Shown here one piece after another: positions 35,317 through 44,702 of a stretch of DNA of 64,000 nt. The first letter of the stretch is position 1; each line of letters starts with the position of its first letter. Made by a program: the position numbers and the translations under genes. This stretch comes from Citrobacter rodentium NBRC 105723 = DSM 16636 (GTDB lineage Bacteria > Pseudomonadota > Gammaproteobacteria > Enterobacterales > Enterobacteriaceae): assembly GCF_021278985.1 (NCBI RefSeq), contig NZ_CP082833.1, positions 1,054,001 through 1,118,000 of the forward strand. The letters are read 5' to 3'. Below the pieces are notes generated by a model that was not told where the DNA came from, did not search any database, and saw only the letters and a program-made list of their open reading frames with translations.

Positions 35317-36876
35317 GTGGAGCCCGTATTTTCACTTGGTATCTCATCATTATGGGATGAACTTCGCCATATGCCAGCTGGCGGCGTCTGGTGGGTTAAT
35401 ACCGATCGCATTGAAGATGCGGTTGGTCTGGCGAATCAAACCATCGCTTTTCAAACCGGGACGGCAAAAGTCGCGGGCATTTGCATGGGCGGCGATCCCG
35501 GAAAAACATTCAAATTAGAAGAATCTCAGGGCCCGGAAAAAATCCAGCTATTTTCTATGCCAAATTCAGAGAAGGGACTATACTTTATGTCCCGCGATTT
35601 AGTCTGTACGATTGATCCTACCCATTACTTATTCATCCTTCTGTGCGCAAATAATGCATGGCAAAATATCCCGGCGGAACGTTTGCGGCGGTGGCTGGAT
35701 AAAATGAATAAGTGGACGCGTTTTCATCACTGTTCCGTTCTGGTAATTAACCCTGGAAATAATAATGATAAACAGTTCTCATTATTAATGGGTGAATACC
35801 GATCATTGTTCGGACTGGCCAGTATGCGTTATCAGGGCGACCAGCATCTGCTGGACATTGCATTCTGGTGCAATGAGAAAGGAGTCAGCGCCCGCCAGCA
35901 GCTCACCGTTCACCATCGTGACGGAAAGTGGGCGCTGGCGCAGAAAGAAGAGGCTGAAATCCAGCCCCGCAGCGATGAAAAACGCATCCTCAGCAACCTG
36001 GCCGTCCTCGAAGGCGCGCCGCCGCTGTCGGAGCACTGGCAGTTATTCGACAACAACGACGCGTTATTCAATGAAGCCCGCACCGCCCAGGCGGCGACGC
36101 TGGTCTTCTCGCTTCAGCAAAACAGCCAGATTGAGCCTTTGGCGCGCAGTATTCATACCCTGCGCCGCCAGCGCGGCAGCGCGCTGAAAATTCTGGTGCG
36201 GGAAAATATCGCCAGCCTGCGCGCTACCGACGAGCGGCTGCTGTTAGGCTGCGGCGCCAATATGGTCATTCCGTGGAACGCCCCGCTGTCCCGCTGCCTG
36301 ACGCTGATTGAGAGCGTGCAGGGTCAGAAGTTCAGCCGCTACGTTCCGGAAGATATCACCACCCTGCTGTCGATGACCCAGCCGATGAAGCTGCGCGGCT
36401 TTCAGAAATGGGACGTGTTCTGCGACGCGGTGAATAATATGATGAGCAACACCCTGCTGCCCGCCGACGGCAAAGGGGTGATGGTGGCGCTGCGCCCGGT
36501 GCCGGGTATCCGCGTCGAACAAGCGTTAACGCTCTGCCGTCCGCACCGTACCGGCGATATCGTCACCATCGGCGGCAACCGGCTGGTGCTGTTTTTATCC
36601 TTCTGCCGGGTAAACGATCTCGACACCGCGTTGAACCACATTTTCCCGCTGCCGACGGGCGATCTTTTCTCTAACCGCATGGTCTGGTTTGAAGACAACC
36701 AGATTAGCGCCGAACTGGTGCAGATGCGCCTGCTGTCGCCTGAAATGTGGGGACAGCCGCTGCCGCTGACCCAGGAGGCGAAGCCGGTTCTGAATGCCGA
36801 ACACGACGGCAGAGTGTGGCGCCGTATTCCGCAACCGATACGCTTACTGGACGATGAAAGGGAGCCTGCGCCATGA
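35317..36876 (+). CDS. bcsE: c-di-GMP-binding cellulose regulator BcsE
   Basis: BcsE is a 519-residue cytosolic protein that boosts cellulose production and binds c-di-GMP through its GIL domain. The C-terminal part carries the RxxD signature as RTGD in CRPHRTGDIVTIGG. The start is a GTG at 35317 with a CGAGG ribosome site 7 nt upstream. E. coli BcsE begins a few residues earlier, and no better start exists here. The stop overlaps the start of bcsF by 4 nt (ATGA), so bcsEFG is translated as a coupled unit. The N-terminal 200 residues form the degenerate receiver-like and ATPase-like part, which is more divergent from E. coli than the GIL half. Confidence 0.95.
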   Translation: MEPVFSLGISSLWDELRHMPAGGVWWVNTDRIEDAVGLANQTIAFQTGTAKVAGICMGGDPGKTFKLEESQGPEKIQLFSMPNSEKGLYFMSRDLVCTIDPTHYLFILLCANNAWQNIPAERLRRWLDKMNKWTRFHHCSVLVINPGNNNDKQFSLLMGEYRSLFGLASMRYQGDQHLLDIAFWCNEKGVSARQQLTVHHRDGKWALAQKEEAEIQPRSDEKRILSNLAVLEGAPPLSEHWQLFDNNDALFNEARTAQAATLVFSLQQNSQIEPLARSIHTLRRQRGSALKILVRENIASLRATDERLLLGCGANMVIPWNAPLSRCLTLIESVQGQKFSRYVPEDITTLLSMTQPMKLRGFQKWDVFCDAVNNMMSNTLLPADGKGVMVALRPVPGIRVEQALTLCRPHRTGDIVTIGGNRLVLFLSFCRVNDLDTALNHIFPLPTGDLFSNRMVWFEDNQISAELVQMRLLSPEMWGQPLPLTQEAKPVLNAEHDGRVWRRIPQPIRLLDDEREPAP

Positions 36877-37064
36877 TGAGCATCAGCGATATTCTGCAGA
36901 TCATCGTCGTATGCGCGCTGATCTTCTTTCCGTTGGGTTATCTGGCGCGCCATTCCCTGCGCCGAATCGGCAATATCGTCCGACTGATCTTTGCTAAACC
37001 TCGTTATGTTAAACCGGCCGGAACCTTGCGCCGCACGGTGATTTCCAGAGCGAATAAAAAATGA
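36873..37064 (+). CDS. bcsF: small membrane protein BcsF
   Basis: This 63-residue protein has one N-terminal membrane segment (ISDILQIIVVCALIFFPLGYLA) and a basic cytosolic tail. It is the same length as E. coli BcsF and highly similar. It is reported to bring BcsE to the membrane next to BcsG. It overlaps bcsE upstream and bcsG downstream by 4 nt each, a tight ATGA chain. Confidence 0.95.
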   Translation: MMSISDILQIIVVCALIFFPLGYLARHSLRRIGNIVRLIFAKPRYVKPAGTLRRTVISRANKK

Positions 37065-38740
37065 CTCAACATACTCAACACGCCTCGCCGTCTTCACCTC
37101 TCTGGCAGTACTGGCGCGGGCTTTCAGGCTGGAACTTCTATTTTCTGGTGAAGTTCGGCCTGCTGTGGGCTGGCTATCTGAATTTCCACCCGCTGCTGAA
37201 CCTGGTGTTTATGGCGTTTTTGCTGATGCCGATACCGCGCTACAAACTGCATCGCCTGCGCCACTGGGTCGCGATTCCGATCGGCTTTGGCCTGTTCTGG
37301 CACGATACCTGGCTGCCGGGACCGGAAAGTATGTTAAGCCAGGGTTCGCAGGTGGCGGCATTCAGTAGCGACTACCTGCTCGATCTGGTCACCCGGTTTA
37401 TCAACTGGCAGATGATTGGCGCCGTCTTCGTCCTGCTGGTGGCGTGGCTGTTTTTATCGCAGTGGATCCGCGTGACCGTCTTCGTGGTCGCTATTCTGGT
37501 CTGGCTGAACATCCTGACGCTGGCAGGGCCGAGCTTCTCGCTGTGGCCTGCCGGACAGCCGACAAATACGGTCACCACCACCGGCGGCACGGCAGCGGCG
37601 ACAATCGCCACTGCGGAAGGCGCGCCGGTCGTCGGCGATATACCTGCGCAAACGGCGCCGCCGACCTCGGCCAACCTCAACGCCTGGCTGAATACGTTCT
37701 ATAACGCCGAAGCGAAACGCAAAACGTCTTTCCCGGCGGCGCTACCGGAAGATGCTCAGCCGTTTGAGCTGCTGGTGATCAATATCTGTTCGCTCTCATG
37801 GTCCGATATTGAAGCCGCGGGGCTGATGTCACATCCGCTGTGGTCGCATTTTGATATTCAGTTTAAGCACTTTAACTCTGCGACCTCTTACAGCGGCCCG
37901 GCGGCGATTCGTCTGCTGCGCGCCAGCTGCGGTCAGCCGTCGCATACCAATCTGTACCAGCCAGCCGGTAACGAATGTTATCTGTTTGATAATCTGAAGA
38001 AACTTGGTTTCACTGAACATCTGATGATGGGGCATAACGGCGAGTTCGGCGGCTTCCTGAAAGAAGTACGGGAAAACGGCGGTATGCAGGCTGAACTGAT
38101 GGATCAGAGCGGTTTACCGGTTCCGCTGCTGGGCTTTGATGGATCGCCGGTGTATGACGATACCGCGGTACTGAATCGCTGGCTGGAAACCACCGAAAAA
38201 GACAAAGGTACACGTAGCGCGACCTTCTATAACACCCTGCCGCTGCACGACGGCAACCACTATCCGGGCGTCAGCAAGACGGCGGATTATAAAGCGCGCG
38301 CGCAGAAATTCTTTGATGAACTGGAAGCGTTCTTTACGCAACTGGAGAAGTCCGGACGTAAAGTCATGGTGGTGGTGGTGCCGGAACACGGCGGCGCGCT
38401 GAAGGGCGACAGAATGCAGGTTTCCGGCCTGCGCGATATCCCCAGCCCGTCGATCACCAACGTCCCGGCCGGGGTGAAATTCTTCGGCATGAAGGCGCCG
38501 CATAAGGGCGCGCCGATTGAAATTGACCAACCGAGCAGCTATCTGGCGGTTTCGGAGCTGGTGGTGCGCGTACTCGACGGGAAGATCTTCGCCGAAGACC
38601 CGGTCGACTGGACGAAGCTGACCAGCAACCTGCCGCAAACCGCGGCGGTGTCGGAAAACGCCAACGCGGTGGTGATCCAGTATCAGGATAAACCGTACGT
38701 TCGTCTGAACGGCGGCGACTGGGTGCCGTATCCGCAGTAA
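37061..38740 (+). CDS. bcsG: cellulose phosphoethanolamine transferase BcsG
   Basis: BcsG is a 559-residue inner-membrane enzyme that adds phosphoethanolamine to cellulose in the periplasm. About five membrane segments fill the first 160 residues. After an Ala/Thr/Pro-rich linker comes an alkaline-phosphatase-fold domain with the serine nucleophile in the TSYSGPAAIR segment and the metal ligands in ICSLSW and VVPEHGGAL. It matches E. coli BcsG over its full length. With BcsE and BcsF it marks the enterobacterial type of cellulose locus that makes modified cellulose. Confidence 0.96.
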   Translation: MTQHTQHASPSSPLWQYWRGLSGWNFYFLVKFGLLWAGYLNFHPLLNLVFMAFLLMPIPRYKLHRLRHWVAIPIGFGLFWHDTWLPGPESMLSQGSQVAAFSSDYLLDLVTRFINWQMIGAVFVLLVAWLFLSQWIRVTVFVVAILVWLNILTLAGPSFSLWPAGQPTNTVTTTGGTAAATIATAEGAPVVGDIPAQTAPPTSANLNAWLNTFYNAEAKRKTSFPAALPEDAQPFELLVINICSLSWSDIEAAGLMSHPLWSHFDIQFKHFNSATSYSGPAAIRLLRASCGQPSHTNLYQPAGNECYLFDNLKKLGFTEHLMMGHNGEFGGFLKEVRENGGMQAELMDQSGLPVPLLGFDGSPVYDDTAVLNRWLETTEKDKGTRSATFYNTLPLHDGNHYPGVSKTADYKARAQKFFDELEAFFTQLEKSGRKVMVVVVPEHGGALKGDRMQVSGLRDIPSPSITNVPAGVKFFGMKAPHKGAPIEIDQPSSYLAVSELVVRVLDGKIFAEDPVDWTKLTSNLPQTAAVSENANAVVIQYQDKPYVRLNGGDWVPYPQ

Positions 38741-38747
38741 ACGAAAA

Positions 38748-38773
38748 AGGCCGCAAGGATATCCCTGCGGCCT
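38748..38773 (+). terminator. hairpin terminator after bcsG
   Basis: AGGCCGCA-N10-TGCGGCCT follows the bcsG stop by 7 bp, preceded by five A and followed by TGGTT. The stem is strong but the T run is short. Confidence 0.65.
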
Positions 38774-38821
38774 GGTTCGGGCGCATGTTGCCACTGCGGC
38801 AGGCAGACGCCCGTCAGGGGA

Positions 38822-38929
38822 TTACTTCCTGCTACGTAACCAGTTCACAACCATTCCCGCGATTATACCCGCGATGGCTGGAGCCGCTAAATCGTGCCAG
38901 AAGGCAATGCCTAACTGAATCAGCGTCAT
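38822..38929 (-). CDS. ldrD: type I toxin LdrD
   Basis: This 35-residue protein (MTLIQLGIAFWHDLAAPAIA..., ending VVNWLRSRK) matches the Ldr family of small membrane toxins at nearly every position, with the invariant AFWHDLAAP core and a basic end. Ldr peptides insert in the inner membrane, and overproduction stops growth. E. coli has ldrD at the same place between bcsG and yhjV. The frame is open 33 codons upstream, but the ATG at 38929 gives the family length. An antisense RNA is encoded opposite its leader. Confidence 0.92.
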   Translation of the reverse strand: MTLIQLGIAFWHDLAAPAIAGIIAGMVVNWLRSRK

Positions 38930-38977
38930 ATAGCCGCCTGTGTTGCAATGGCAACCGTTCGCGGCTATCCTTGAATT

Positions 38978-39045
38978 GTTGAGGTTCAAGATTAGCCCCC
39001 GTTTTGTTGCCAGGTTTTTACCGAACAACGTGCGGGGGTTTTCTC
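38978..39045 (+). ncRNA. rdlD: RdlD antisense RNA
   Basis: Opposite the ldrD leader, the plus strand has TTGCAA-N17-TATCCT as a promoter (38943-38971). An RNA follows whose end folds as a GCCCCCG...CGTGCGGGGG stem followed by TTTTCTC. The stem sequence is nearly identical to that of E. coli RdlD as I remember it. The RNA pairs with the ldrD leader and blocks toxin translation. The ends are estimated. Confidence 0.75.
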
Positions 39046-39282
39046 TTTATCCAGCAACTCAACGCCGCCAGGGATCAAGCCCCCGCAACGTTGCGCCTCA
39101 CCGGGTTGCCCCGGCTTGCTGCGGATTCTACGGCAAGCGGTCTGCCTGCACATCCGCCCGTGTTTCACACTGCGTGGCGTCTCGCAAATCCTCAATCGGC
39201 TGGCAGTGTCTCCTGCGCTTCTGTAGAATTGCGTCCCCTTGCGGCCATGACGCCGTGGAGGCTATTTCTGGCAGGGGACTTC

Positions 39283-40578
39283 ATGCAGCACGACACACCA
39301 CTTTCTCACCACAACAGCGCGAGCGAATCGACCTCACGCAGTCTACCTTTTACCCGCTACGATTTCGGCTGGGTTCTGCTATGCATTGGCATGGCGATCG
39401 GCGCAGGTACGGTCCTGATGCCGGTACAAATTGGACTAAAAGGGATTTGGGTATTTATTACCGCGTCGCTTATCGCTTACCCGGCGACCTGGATCGTGCA
39501 GGATATCTATCTCAGGACGCTTTCCGAAAGCGAAACCTGTCATGACTACACCGACGTCATCAGTCATTATCTCGGCAAAAACTGGGGCGTTTTTCTCGGC
39601 GTTATCTACTTTTTGATGATTATCCACGGCATCTTCATCTACTCGCTTTCCGTGGTTTTCGACAGCGCCTCTTATCTCCGCACCTTTGGCCTGACGCAGG
39701 CCGATCTCTCGCAGTCGCTGCTGTATAAAACGGCCATCTTCGCTGCGCTGGTCGCTATCGCCTCGGGCGGCGAGAAGCTGCTGTTTAAGATTTCGGGACC
39801 GATGGTCGTGGTGAAAGTCGGCATTATCGTGGTGTTTGGCATGGCGATGATCCCGCACTGGAATTTTGCCAATATCAGCGCTTTTCCACCCGCACCGGTG
39901 TTCTTTCGCGACGTGTTGCTGACCATTCCGTTCTGCTTCTTTTCGGCGGTGTTTATCCAGGTGCTGAATCCGATGAATATCGCCTATCGCAAGCGTGAAG
40001 CCGATCGGGTGCTGGCGACCCGAATGGCGATTCGCAGCCACCGCATCAGCTACATCACGCTGATCGCGGTGATTCTGTTTTTCTCTTTCTCATTTACCTT
40101 TTCCATCAGCCATGAGGAAGCGGTCTCGGCGTTCGAGCAAAATATTTCCGCGCTGGCGCTGGCCGCTCAGGTCATTCCCGGTCCGGTGATTCATATCACT
40201 TCGACGGTGCTGAATATCTTTGCCGTGCTGACCGCCTTTTTCGGCATCTATCTGGGTTTCCATGAGGCGATGAAAGGGATAGTGCTCAATCTGCTGGGCC
40301 GTATCGTCAACGTTGAGCGCATTCCTTCACGCGTTATCACGCTGGGGATCTGCGTCTTTATCGTCGCCACGCTGGCTATCTGGGTTTCGTTCCGCGTGTC
40401 GGTGCTGGTCTTTTTCCAGCTCGGCAGCCCGCTGTACGGTATTGTCTCCTGTCTGATCCCGTGCTTCCTGATTTATAAGGTTGGGCAACTGGAGAAACTG
40501 CGCGGCCTGAAAAGCTGGCTGATTCTGCTGTACGGGGTGCTGCTGTGCCTGTCACCGCTGTTAAAACTGATTGAATAA
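39283..40578 (+). CDS. yhjV: putative amino-acid transporter YhjV
   Basis: YhjV is a 431-residue, eleven-segment membrane protein of the hydroxy/aromatic amino acid permease (SdaC/TdcC-like) family. It matches E. coli YhjV from RYDFGWVLLCIGMAIGAGT onward, and the substrate is unknown. The open frame runs back to 39004, through the rdlD gene, giving a spurious 93-residue leader. I start at the ATG at 39283, which has AGGGGA 6 nt upstream. A likely sigma-70 promoter is TGGCAG with TAGAAT about 17 bp further on, at 39201-39229. The first 25 residues are less conserved than the rest. Confidence 0.92.
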   Translation: MQHDTPLSHHNSASESTSRSLPFTRYDFGWVLLCIGMAIGAGTVLMPVQIGLKGIWVFITASLIAYPATWIVQDIYLRTLSESETCHDYTDVISHYLGKNWGVFLGVIYFLMIIHGIFIYSLSVVFDSASYLRTFGLTQADLSQSLLYKTAIFAALVAIASGGEKLLFKISGPMVVVKVGIIVVFGMAMIPHWNFANISAFPPAPVFFRDVLLTIPFCFFSAVFIQVLNPMNIAYRKREADRVLATRMAIRSHRISYITLIAVILFFSFSFTFSISHEEAVSAFEQNISALALAAQVIPGPVIHITSTVLNIFAVLTAFFGIYLGFHEAMKGIVLNLLGRIVNVERIPSRVITLGICVFIVATLAIWVSFRVSVLVFFQLGSPLYGIVSCLIPCFLIYKVGQLEKLRGLKSWLILLYGVLLCLSPLLKLIE

Positions 40579-40585
40579 CAGAGAA

Positions 40586-40660
40586 AAGCCCGGTAGCGCT
40601 GACGCTTACCGGGCCTGGATTCCGGGTGTAAGCCGGATAAGGCGCAGCCGCCATCCGGCA
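40586..40660. repeat. REP/BIME between yhjV and dppF
   Basis: CCCGGTAGCGCTGACGCTTACCGGGCCTG is followed by an inverted REP, GTAAGCCGGATAAGGCGCAGCCGCCATCCGGC. The pair lies between convergent genes and probably protects the dpp mRNA end. Confidence 0.9.
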
Positions 40661-40671
40661 TGGTGGGAAGG

Positions 40672-41685
40672 TTAAATCAGCGGCTTCTGCGCATTCTCAT
40701 CCTGATCGACGGCAAAACAGGCGACCAGCTGACCGTCGTAGTCCTTAAGCTGCGGCTGCAGCTGCGTGCAGGGGCCGAAGCGACGACGACAACGGGCATT
40801 AAACGCGCAGCCCGGCGGCGGATTGAGCGGGCTTGGCAGCTCGCCGGTCAGCTTGATGCGCTCGCGGCGATCGTCCGGGTTGAGACGCGGCGTGGCGGAG
40901 AGCAGCGCCTGGGTGTACGGATGGCGCGGGTTACTGAAGATCTGCTCCTTCGTCCCCTTCTCCACGCAGCGGCCCAGATACATCACCATCACTTCATCGG
41001 CAATGTGCTCAACCACCGACAGATCGTGGGAGATAAAGACGTAGGAGAGCCCCAGATCCTGCTGCAAATCCATCATCAGGTTCAGCACCTGCGCGCGCAC
41101 GGAGACATCGAGCGCGGAAACCGGTTCATCGGCAATCACCACGTCCGGGTCGAGCATCAGACCACGGGCGATGGCGATACGCTGACGCTGACCGCCGGAG
41201 AACATGTGCGGATAGCGGTCGTAGTGCTCGGTTTTTAGCCCCACTTTCGCCATCATCGCCAACGCTTTCTCGCGACGCTGCTGCTTGCTGAGCGAAGTGT
41301 TGATCAGCAGCGGTTCCTCCAGAATCTGCCCCACTTTCTTGCGCGGGTTCAGCGAACCATACGGGTTCTGAAACACAATCTGAATCTTCTGCCGACGCAG
41401 CTTCTGCGCCTGCGGATCGTGCTTCAGCAGATCCTGCCCCTGATAATAGAGCTCGCCGCCGGTCGGCGTTTCGATCATCGTCAGCAGGCGGCCAAGCGTC
41501 GATTTCCCGCAGCCGGACTCGCCGACTACCGCCAGCGTTTTCCCGCGTTCCAGGGTGAACGACACGCCGTCCAGCGCTTTTACCAGCCGTTCAGCAGAAA
41601 ACAGCCCCTTCTTCACCGGATAGTGTTTTTTCAGATCGATGGCCCGCAACAGCGGCTGTTGCAAGGTGGCCTCGTGCGTACTCAT
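40672..41685 (-). CDS. dppF: dipeptide ABC transporter ATPase DppF
   Basis: This 337-residue ABC ATPase, last in dppABCDF, powers uptake of dipeptides and, in E. coli, heme or 5-aminolevulinate. It has Walker A GESGCGKST, the signature FSGGQRQRIAIARGLMLDPDVVIADEP and the C-terminal oligopeptide-transporter domain with three close Cys residues (GCAFNARCRRRFGPC) that may hold an iron-sulfur cluster, as in its family. Its ATG overlaps the dppD stop by 4 nt. Confidence 0.96.
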   Translation of the reverse strand: MSTHEATLQQPLLRAIDLKKHYPVKKGLFSAERLVKALDGVSFTLERGKTLAVVGESGCGKSTLGRLLTMIETPTGGELYYQGQDLLKHDPQAQKLRRQKIQIVFQNPYGSLNPRKKVGQILEEPLLINTSLSKQQRREKALAMMAKVGLKTEHYDRYPHMFSGGQRQRIAIARGLMLDPDVVIADEPVSALDVSVRAQVLNLMMDLQQDLGLSYVFISHDLSVVEHIADEVMVMYLGRCVEKGTKEQIFSNPRHPYTQALLSATPRLNPDDRRERIKLTGELPSPLNPPPGCAFNARCRRRFGPCTQLQPQLKDYDGQLVACFAVDQDENAQKPLI

Positions 41686-42665
41686 AGTGTGGGCCTCCCG
41701 GCATCATCGAGTGGATAGTGACATTTTGACTGACGACCGCCGCCCAGTTGGTTCAGCGCCGGCTCTTCCACGCGGCATCTGTCGGTGGCATAGGGGCAAC
41801 GCGGATTGAGCAGACAGCCCGACGGACGGTCATATTTGCCCGGCACCACGCCCGGCAATGAGGCCAGCCGCGCTTTGTCCTGAGCAAACTCCGGCAGCGC
41901 CCGCAGCAGCGCCTGGGTGTACGGATGACGCGGCGCGCGGAAAATATCGTGCGCGTCGCCCGTCTCCACCACCTGCCCTGCGTACATCACGATGATCTTA
42001 TGCGCCGCTTCCGCCACCAGCGCCAGATCGTGGGTGATCAGCACCAGCGCCATGTTCTCTTTCTGCTGTAGCTCCAGCAGCAGCTCAATAATTTGCGCCT
42101 GGATGGTGACGTCCAGCGCTGTCGTCGGCTCATCGGCAATCAGCAGTTTTGGCCGACAGGCAATCGCCATCGCGATCATCACGCGCTGGCTCATTCCACC
42201 GGAAAGCTGGTGCGGATAGACGTCCAGACGCGACGCCGGATCCGGGATGCCTACCTGGGTCAACAGGTCAATGGCCCGCTGACGACGAGTCTGTTTATTG
42301 CCCCCCTGATGCACCTTGATCGCTTCCATAATCTGGAAACCGACGGTATAGCACGGGTTCAGGCTGGTCATCGGGTCCTGGAAAATCATCGCCACTTCGG
42401 CGCCGACCAGGTTACGTCGCTCTTTACCGGAGATGCGCTTCAGATCCTGATCGTTAAAAATCAGATTCTCTGCCTTTACCCGCCCCGGATAGTCAATCAG
42501 CCCCATAATCGCCAGCGAACTGACCGACTTACCGGAGCCGGACTCGCCGACGATACCGACCACTTCGCCCTGATTCACGCTGTAGCTGATACGGTCTACG
42601 GCGCGGAATTCGCTGCCTTCGTCGCCGAAGTGCACCGATAATTGATCTACATTTAATAACGCCAT
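41682..42665 (-). CDS. dppD: dipeptide ABC transporter ATPase DppD
   Basis: This 327-residue ABC ATPase forms a heterodimer with DppF on the cytosolic face of DppBC. It has Walker A GESGSGKSV, Q-loop MIFQDPM, signature LSGGMSQRVMIAMAIACRP and Walker B LLIADEPT. The C-terminal domain has the clustered Cys pattern (GCLLNPRCPYATDRC). It begins 10 bp after dppC and its stop overlaps dppF. Confidence 0.96.
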   Translation of the reverse strand: MALLNVDQLSVHFGDEGSEFRAVDRISYSVNQGEVVGIVGESGSGKSVSSLAIMGLIDYPGRVKAENLIFNDQDLKRISGKERRNLVGAEVAMIFQDPMTSLNPCYTVGFQIMEAIKVHQGGNKQTRRQRAIDLLTQVGIPDPASRLDVYPHQLSGGMSQRVMIAMAIACRPKLLIADEPTTALDVTIQAQIIELLLELQQKENMALVLITHDLALVAEAAHKIIVMYAGQVVETGDAHDIFRAPRHPYTQALLRALPEFAQDKARLASLPGVVPGKYDRPSGCLLNPRCPYATDRCRVEEPALNQLGGGRQSKCHYPLDDAGRPTL

Positions 42666-42675
42666 TTCGAACCTC

Positions 42676-43578
42676 TTACTGCTTCAGCCTGGGATCGAGC
42701 GCGTCACGCAGACCGTCACCCATCAGGTTAAATGCCAGCACCGTCAGCAGGATCGCCAGACCGGGGAAGGTCACGACCCACCAGGCGCTTTGCGCGAACT
42801 GCAACACGTCGGAGAGCATCGTGCCCCACTCCGGCGTTGGCGGTTGCGCGCCCATGCCCAGAAAGCCCAGTGCCGCCATATCAAGAATGGCGTTAGAGAA
42901 GCCCAGCGACGCCTGAACGATCAGCGGCGCAAGACAGTTCGGGAAAATGTTAATGAACATCTGACGCATCGCTCCGGCCCCTGCCACGCGGGAAGCGGTC
43001 ACATAGTCGCGATTCACTTCCACCAGCACCGCGGCGCGGGTGAGACGCACGTAGTGCGGTAGCGCCACGAAGGTCAGCGCCAGCGCGGCGTTGCCGATCG
43101 AGGGACCAAATACCGCCACCAGCACCAGCGCCAGCAGCAGGCTCGGCAACGCCAGCATGATATCGACTACGCGCATAATGACGTTATCAACGATACCGCC
43201 AAAGTAACCGGCAATCAGACCCAGCACGATGCCCATCACCAGCGACAGCACCACCACCAGACAGCCGACCAGCAGCGACAGGCGCGCGCCGTACATAAGG
43301 CGCGACAGCACGTCGCGGCCCACGTCGTCGGTGCCCAGCAGATGCGCCAGGCTGCCGCCCTCCTGCCAGGCTGGCGGCGCGAGCAGCGCATCGCGGAACT
43401 GCTCCGCCGGGTTATACGGCGCGAGAACGTTAGCAAATACCGCAATCAGAATCATGATGACGACATACACCAGTCCGACAACCGCGCCTTTGTTGCGTTT
43501 GAAATAGTGCCAGAACTCCTGCAACGGGGTCATCGGCACCGGTGCGGCAATAACTTTATTTTCAGTAACCTGTGACAT
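42676..43578 (-). CDS. dppC: dipeptide ABC transporter permease DppC
   Basis: This 300-residue permease has six membrane segments and the EAA-type loop near GAGAMRQMFINIFPNCLAP that contacts the ATPases. The N-terminal segment (GAVVGLVYVVIMILIAVFANVLAPY) matches the OppC N-terminal domain of the DppC/OppC family. It is 9 bp after dppB and 10 bp before dppD. Confidence 0.95.
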   Translation of the reverse strand: MSQVTENKVIAAPVPMTPLQEFWHYFKRNKGAVVGLVYVVIMILIAVFANVLAPYNPAEQFRDALLAPPAWQEGGSLAHLLGTDDVGRDVLSRLMYGARLSLLVGCLVVVLSLVMGIVLGLIAGYFGGIVDNVIMRVVDIMLALPSLLLALVLVAVFGPSIGNAALALTFVALPHYVRLTRAAVLVEVNRDYVTASRVAGAGAMRQMFINIFPNCLAPLIVQASLGFSNAILDMAALGFLGMGAQPPTPEWGTMLSDVLQFAQSAWWVVTFPGLAILLTVLAFNLMGDGLRDALDPRLKQ

Positions 43579-43587
43579 GATGGCCCC

Positions 43588-44607
43588 TTACTTCTTATGA
43601 CGAATACGCGGGTTCACCACGCCGTACAGCAGATCGACCAGCAGGTTGACGAGAATAATCATTGTCGCCACCAGCAGCACCCCGCCCTGCACAACCGGAT
43701 AATCACGACGTTGCAGCGCGTCAATCAGCCAGCGCCCGAGGCCAGGCCATGAGAAAATGGTTTCGGTCAGAATGGCTCCCGCCAGCAGCGTGCCGACCTG
43801 CAGGCCGATCACCGTCACCACCGGCAACATGGCGTTACGCAGCGCATGGACGATGATGACGCGCATCCGCGTCAGCCCTTTGGCGCGCGCGGTGCGAATA
43901 TAATCTTCACCCAGCACTTCCAGCATTGAGGAGCGGGTCATACGCACAATCACCGCCAGCGGAATGGTGCCGAGCACCATCGCAGGCAGTACCATATGCG
44001 CCAGCGCATCAATAAAGTTGCCCTCTTCACCCCAGATGGCGGTGTCGATCAGCATAAAACCGGTCAGCGGATTGCTGTCATCAAGAAACACCATATCGCT
44101 CACCCGCCCGGAAACCGGCGTCAGGTTCCAGTGCACGGAAACCAGCATGATCAGCATCATCCCCCACCAGAAGATCGGCATGGAGTAGCCGGTCAGCGCC
44201 AGGCCAACAGCGGTATGATCGAAAATGGAGCCGCGCTTAACGGCCGCCAGCACGCCGACCGGAATACCGACCGCGGTGGCGAAAAGCATTGCGCAGACGC
44301 CCAGTTCGAGCGTCGCTTTAAAGCGCGGTACGAACTCGTCCCACACCGGCAAGCGGCTTTTCAGCGAGATGCCTAAATCACCATGCATCACCCCCCAGAT
44401 ATAATGGAGGTACTGCTGCCACATCGGCTTATCAAGGCCGAGTTCAGCCAGCAGCTGCGCATGGCGCTCAGGGGAGATACCGCGCTCACCTGCCATGATC
44501 ATCACCGGATCGCCGGGGATCATATGGACAAACGTGAAGGTGAGAAGGGTGATACCGATAAACGTCGGGATGACGAGTCCCAGACGTCGGAGAATGAACT
44601 GCAACAT
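43588..44607 (-). CDS. dppB: dipeptide ABC transporter permease DppB
   Basis: This 339-residue permease has six membrane segments, starting MLQFILRRLGLVIPTFIGIT. The EAA loop is near TRMRVIIVHALRNAMLPVV. With DppC it forms the inner-membrane channel fed by the binding protein DppA. A 175-bp gap with a REP pair separates it from dppA, which allows much more dppA than dppBCDF product. Confidence 0.96.
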   Translation of the reverse strand: MLQFILRRLGLVIPTFIGITLLTFTFVHMIPGDPVMIMAGERGISPERHAQLLAELGLDKPMWQQYLHYIWGVMHGDLGISLKSRLPVWDEFVPRFKATLELGVCAMLFATAVGIPVGVLAAVKRGSIFDHTAVGLALTGYSMPIFWWGMMLIMLVSVHWNLTPVSGRVSDMVFLDDSNPLTGFMLIDTAIWGEEGNFIDALAHMVLPAMVLGTIPLAVIVRMTRSSMLEVLGEDYIRTARAKGLTRMRVIIVHALRNAMLPVVTVIGLQVGTLLAGAILTETIFSWPGLGRWLIDALQRRDYPVVQGGVLLVATMIILVNLLVDLLYGVVNPRIRHKK

Positions 44608-44702
44608 AACCCGGATTCTCTCTCATGACGCATGGCCTGGAACCGTGCGTCTGTATTGCTCACAAATCTTATTCCCCCCTTTCAGAGAGGGAATAAAGCA
44701 CT

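Noticed and set aside
39004..39282. 93-residue N-terminal extension of YhjV
   Set aside because: It runs through the RdlD RNA gene and the yhjV promoter. The ATG at 39283 has a ribosome site and matches the E. coli start.
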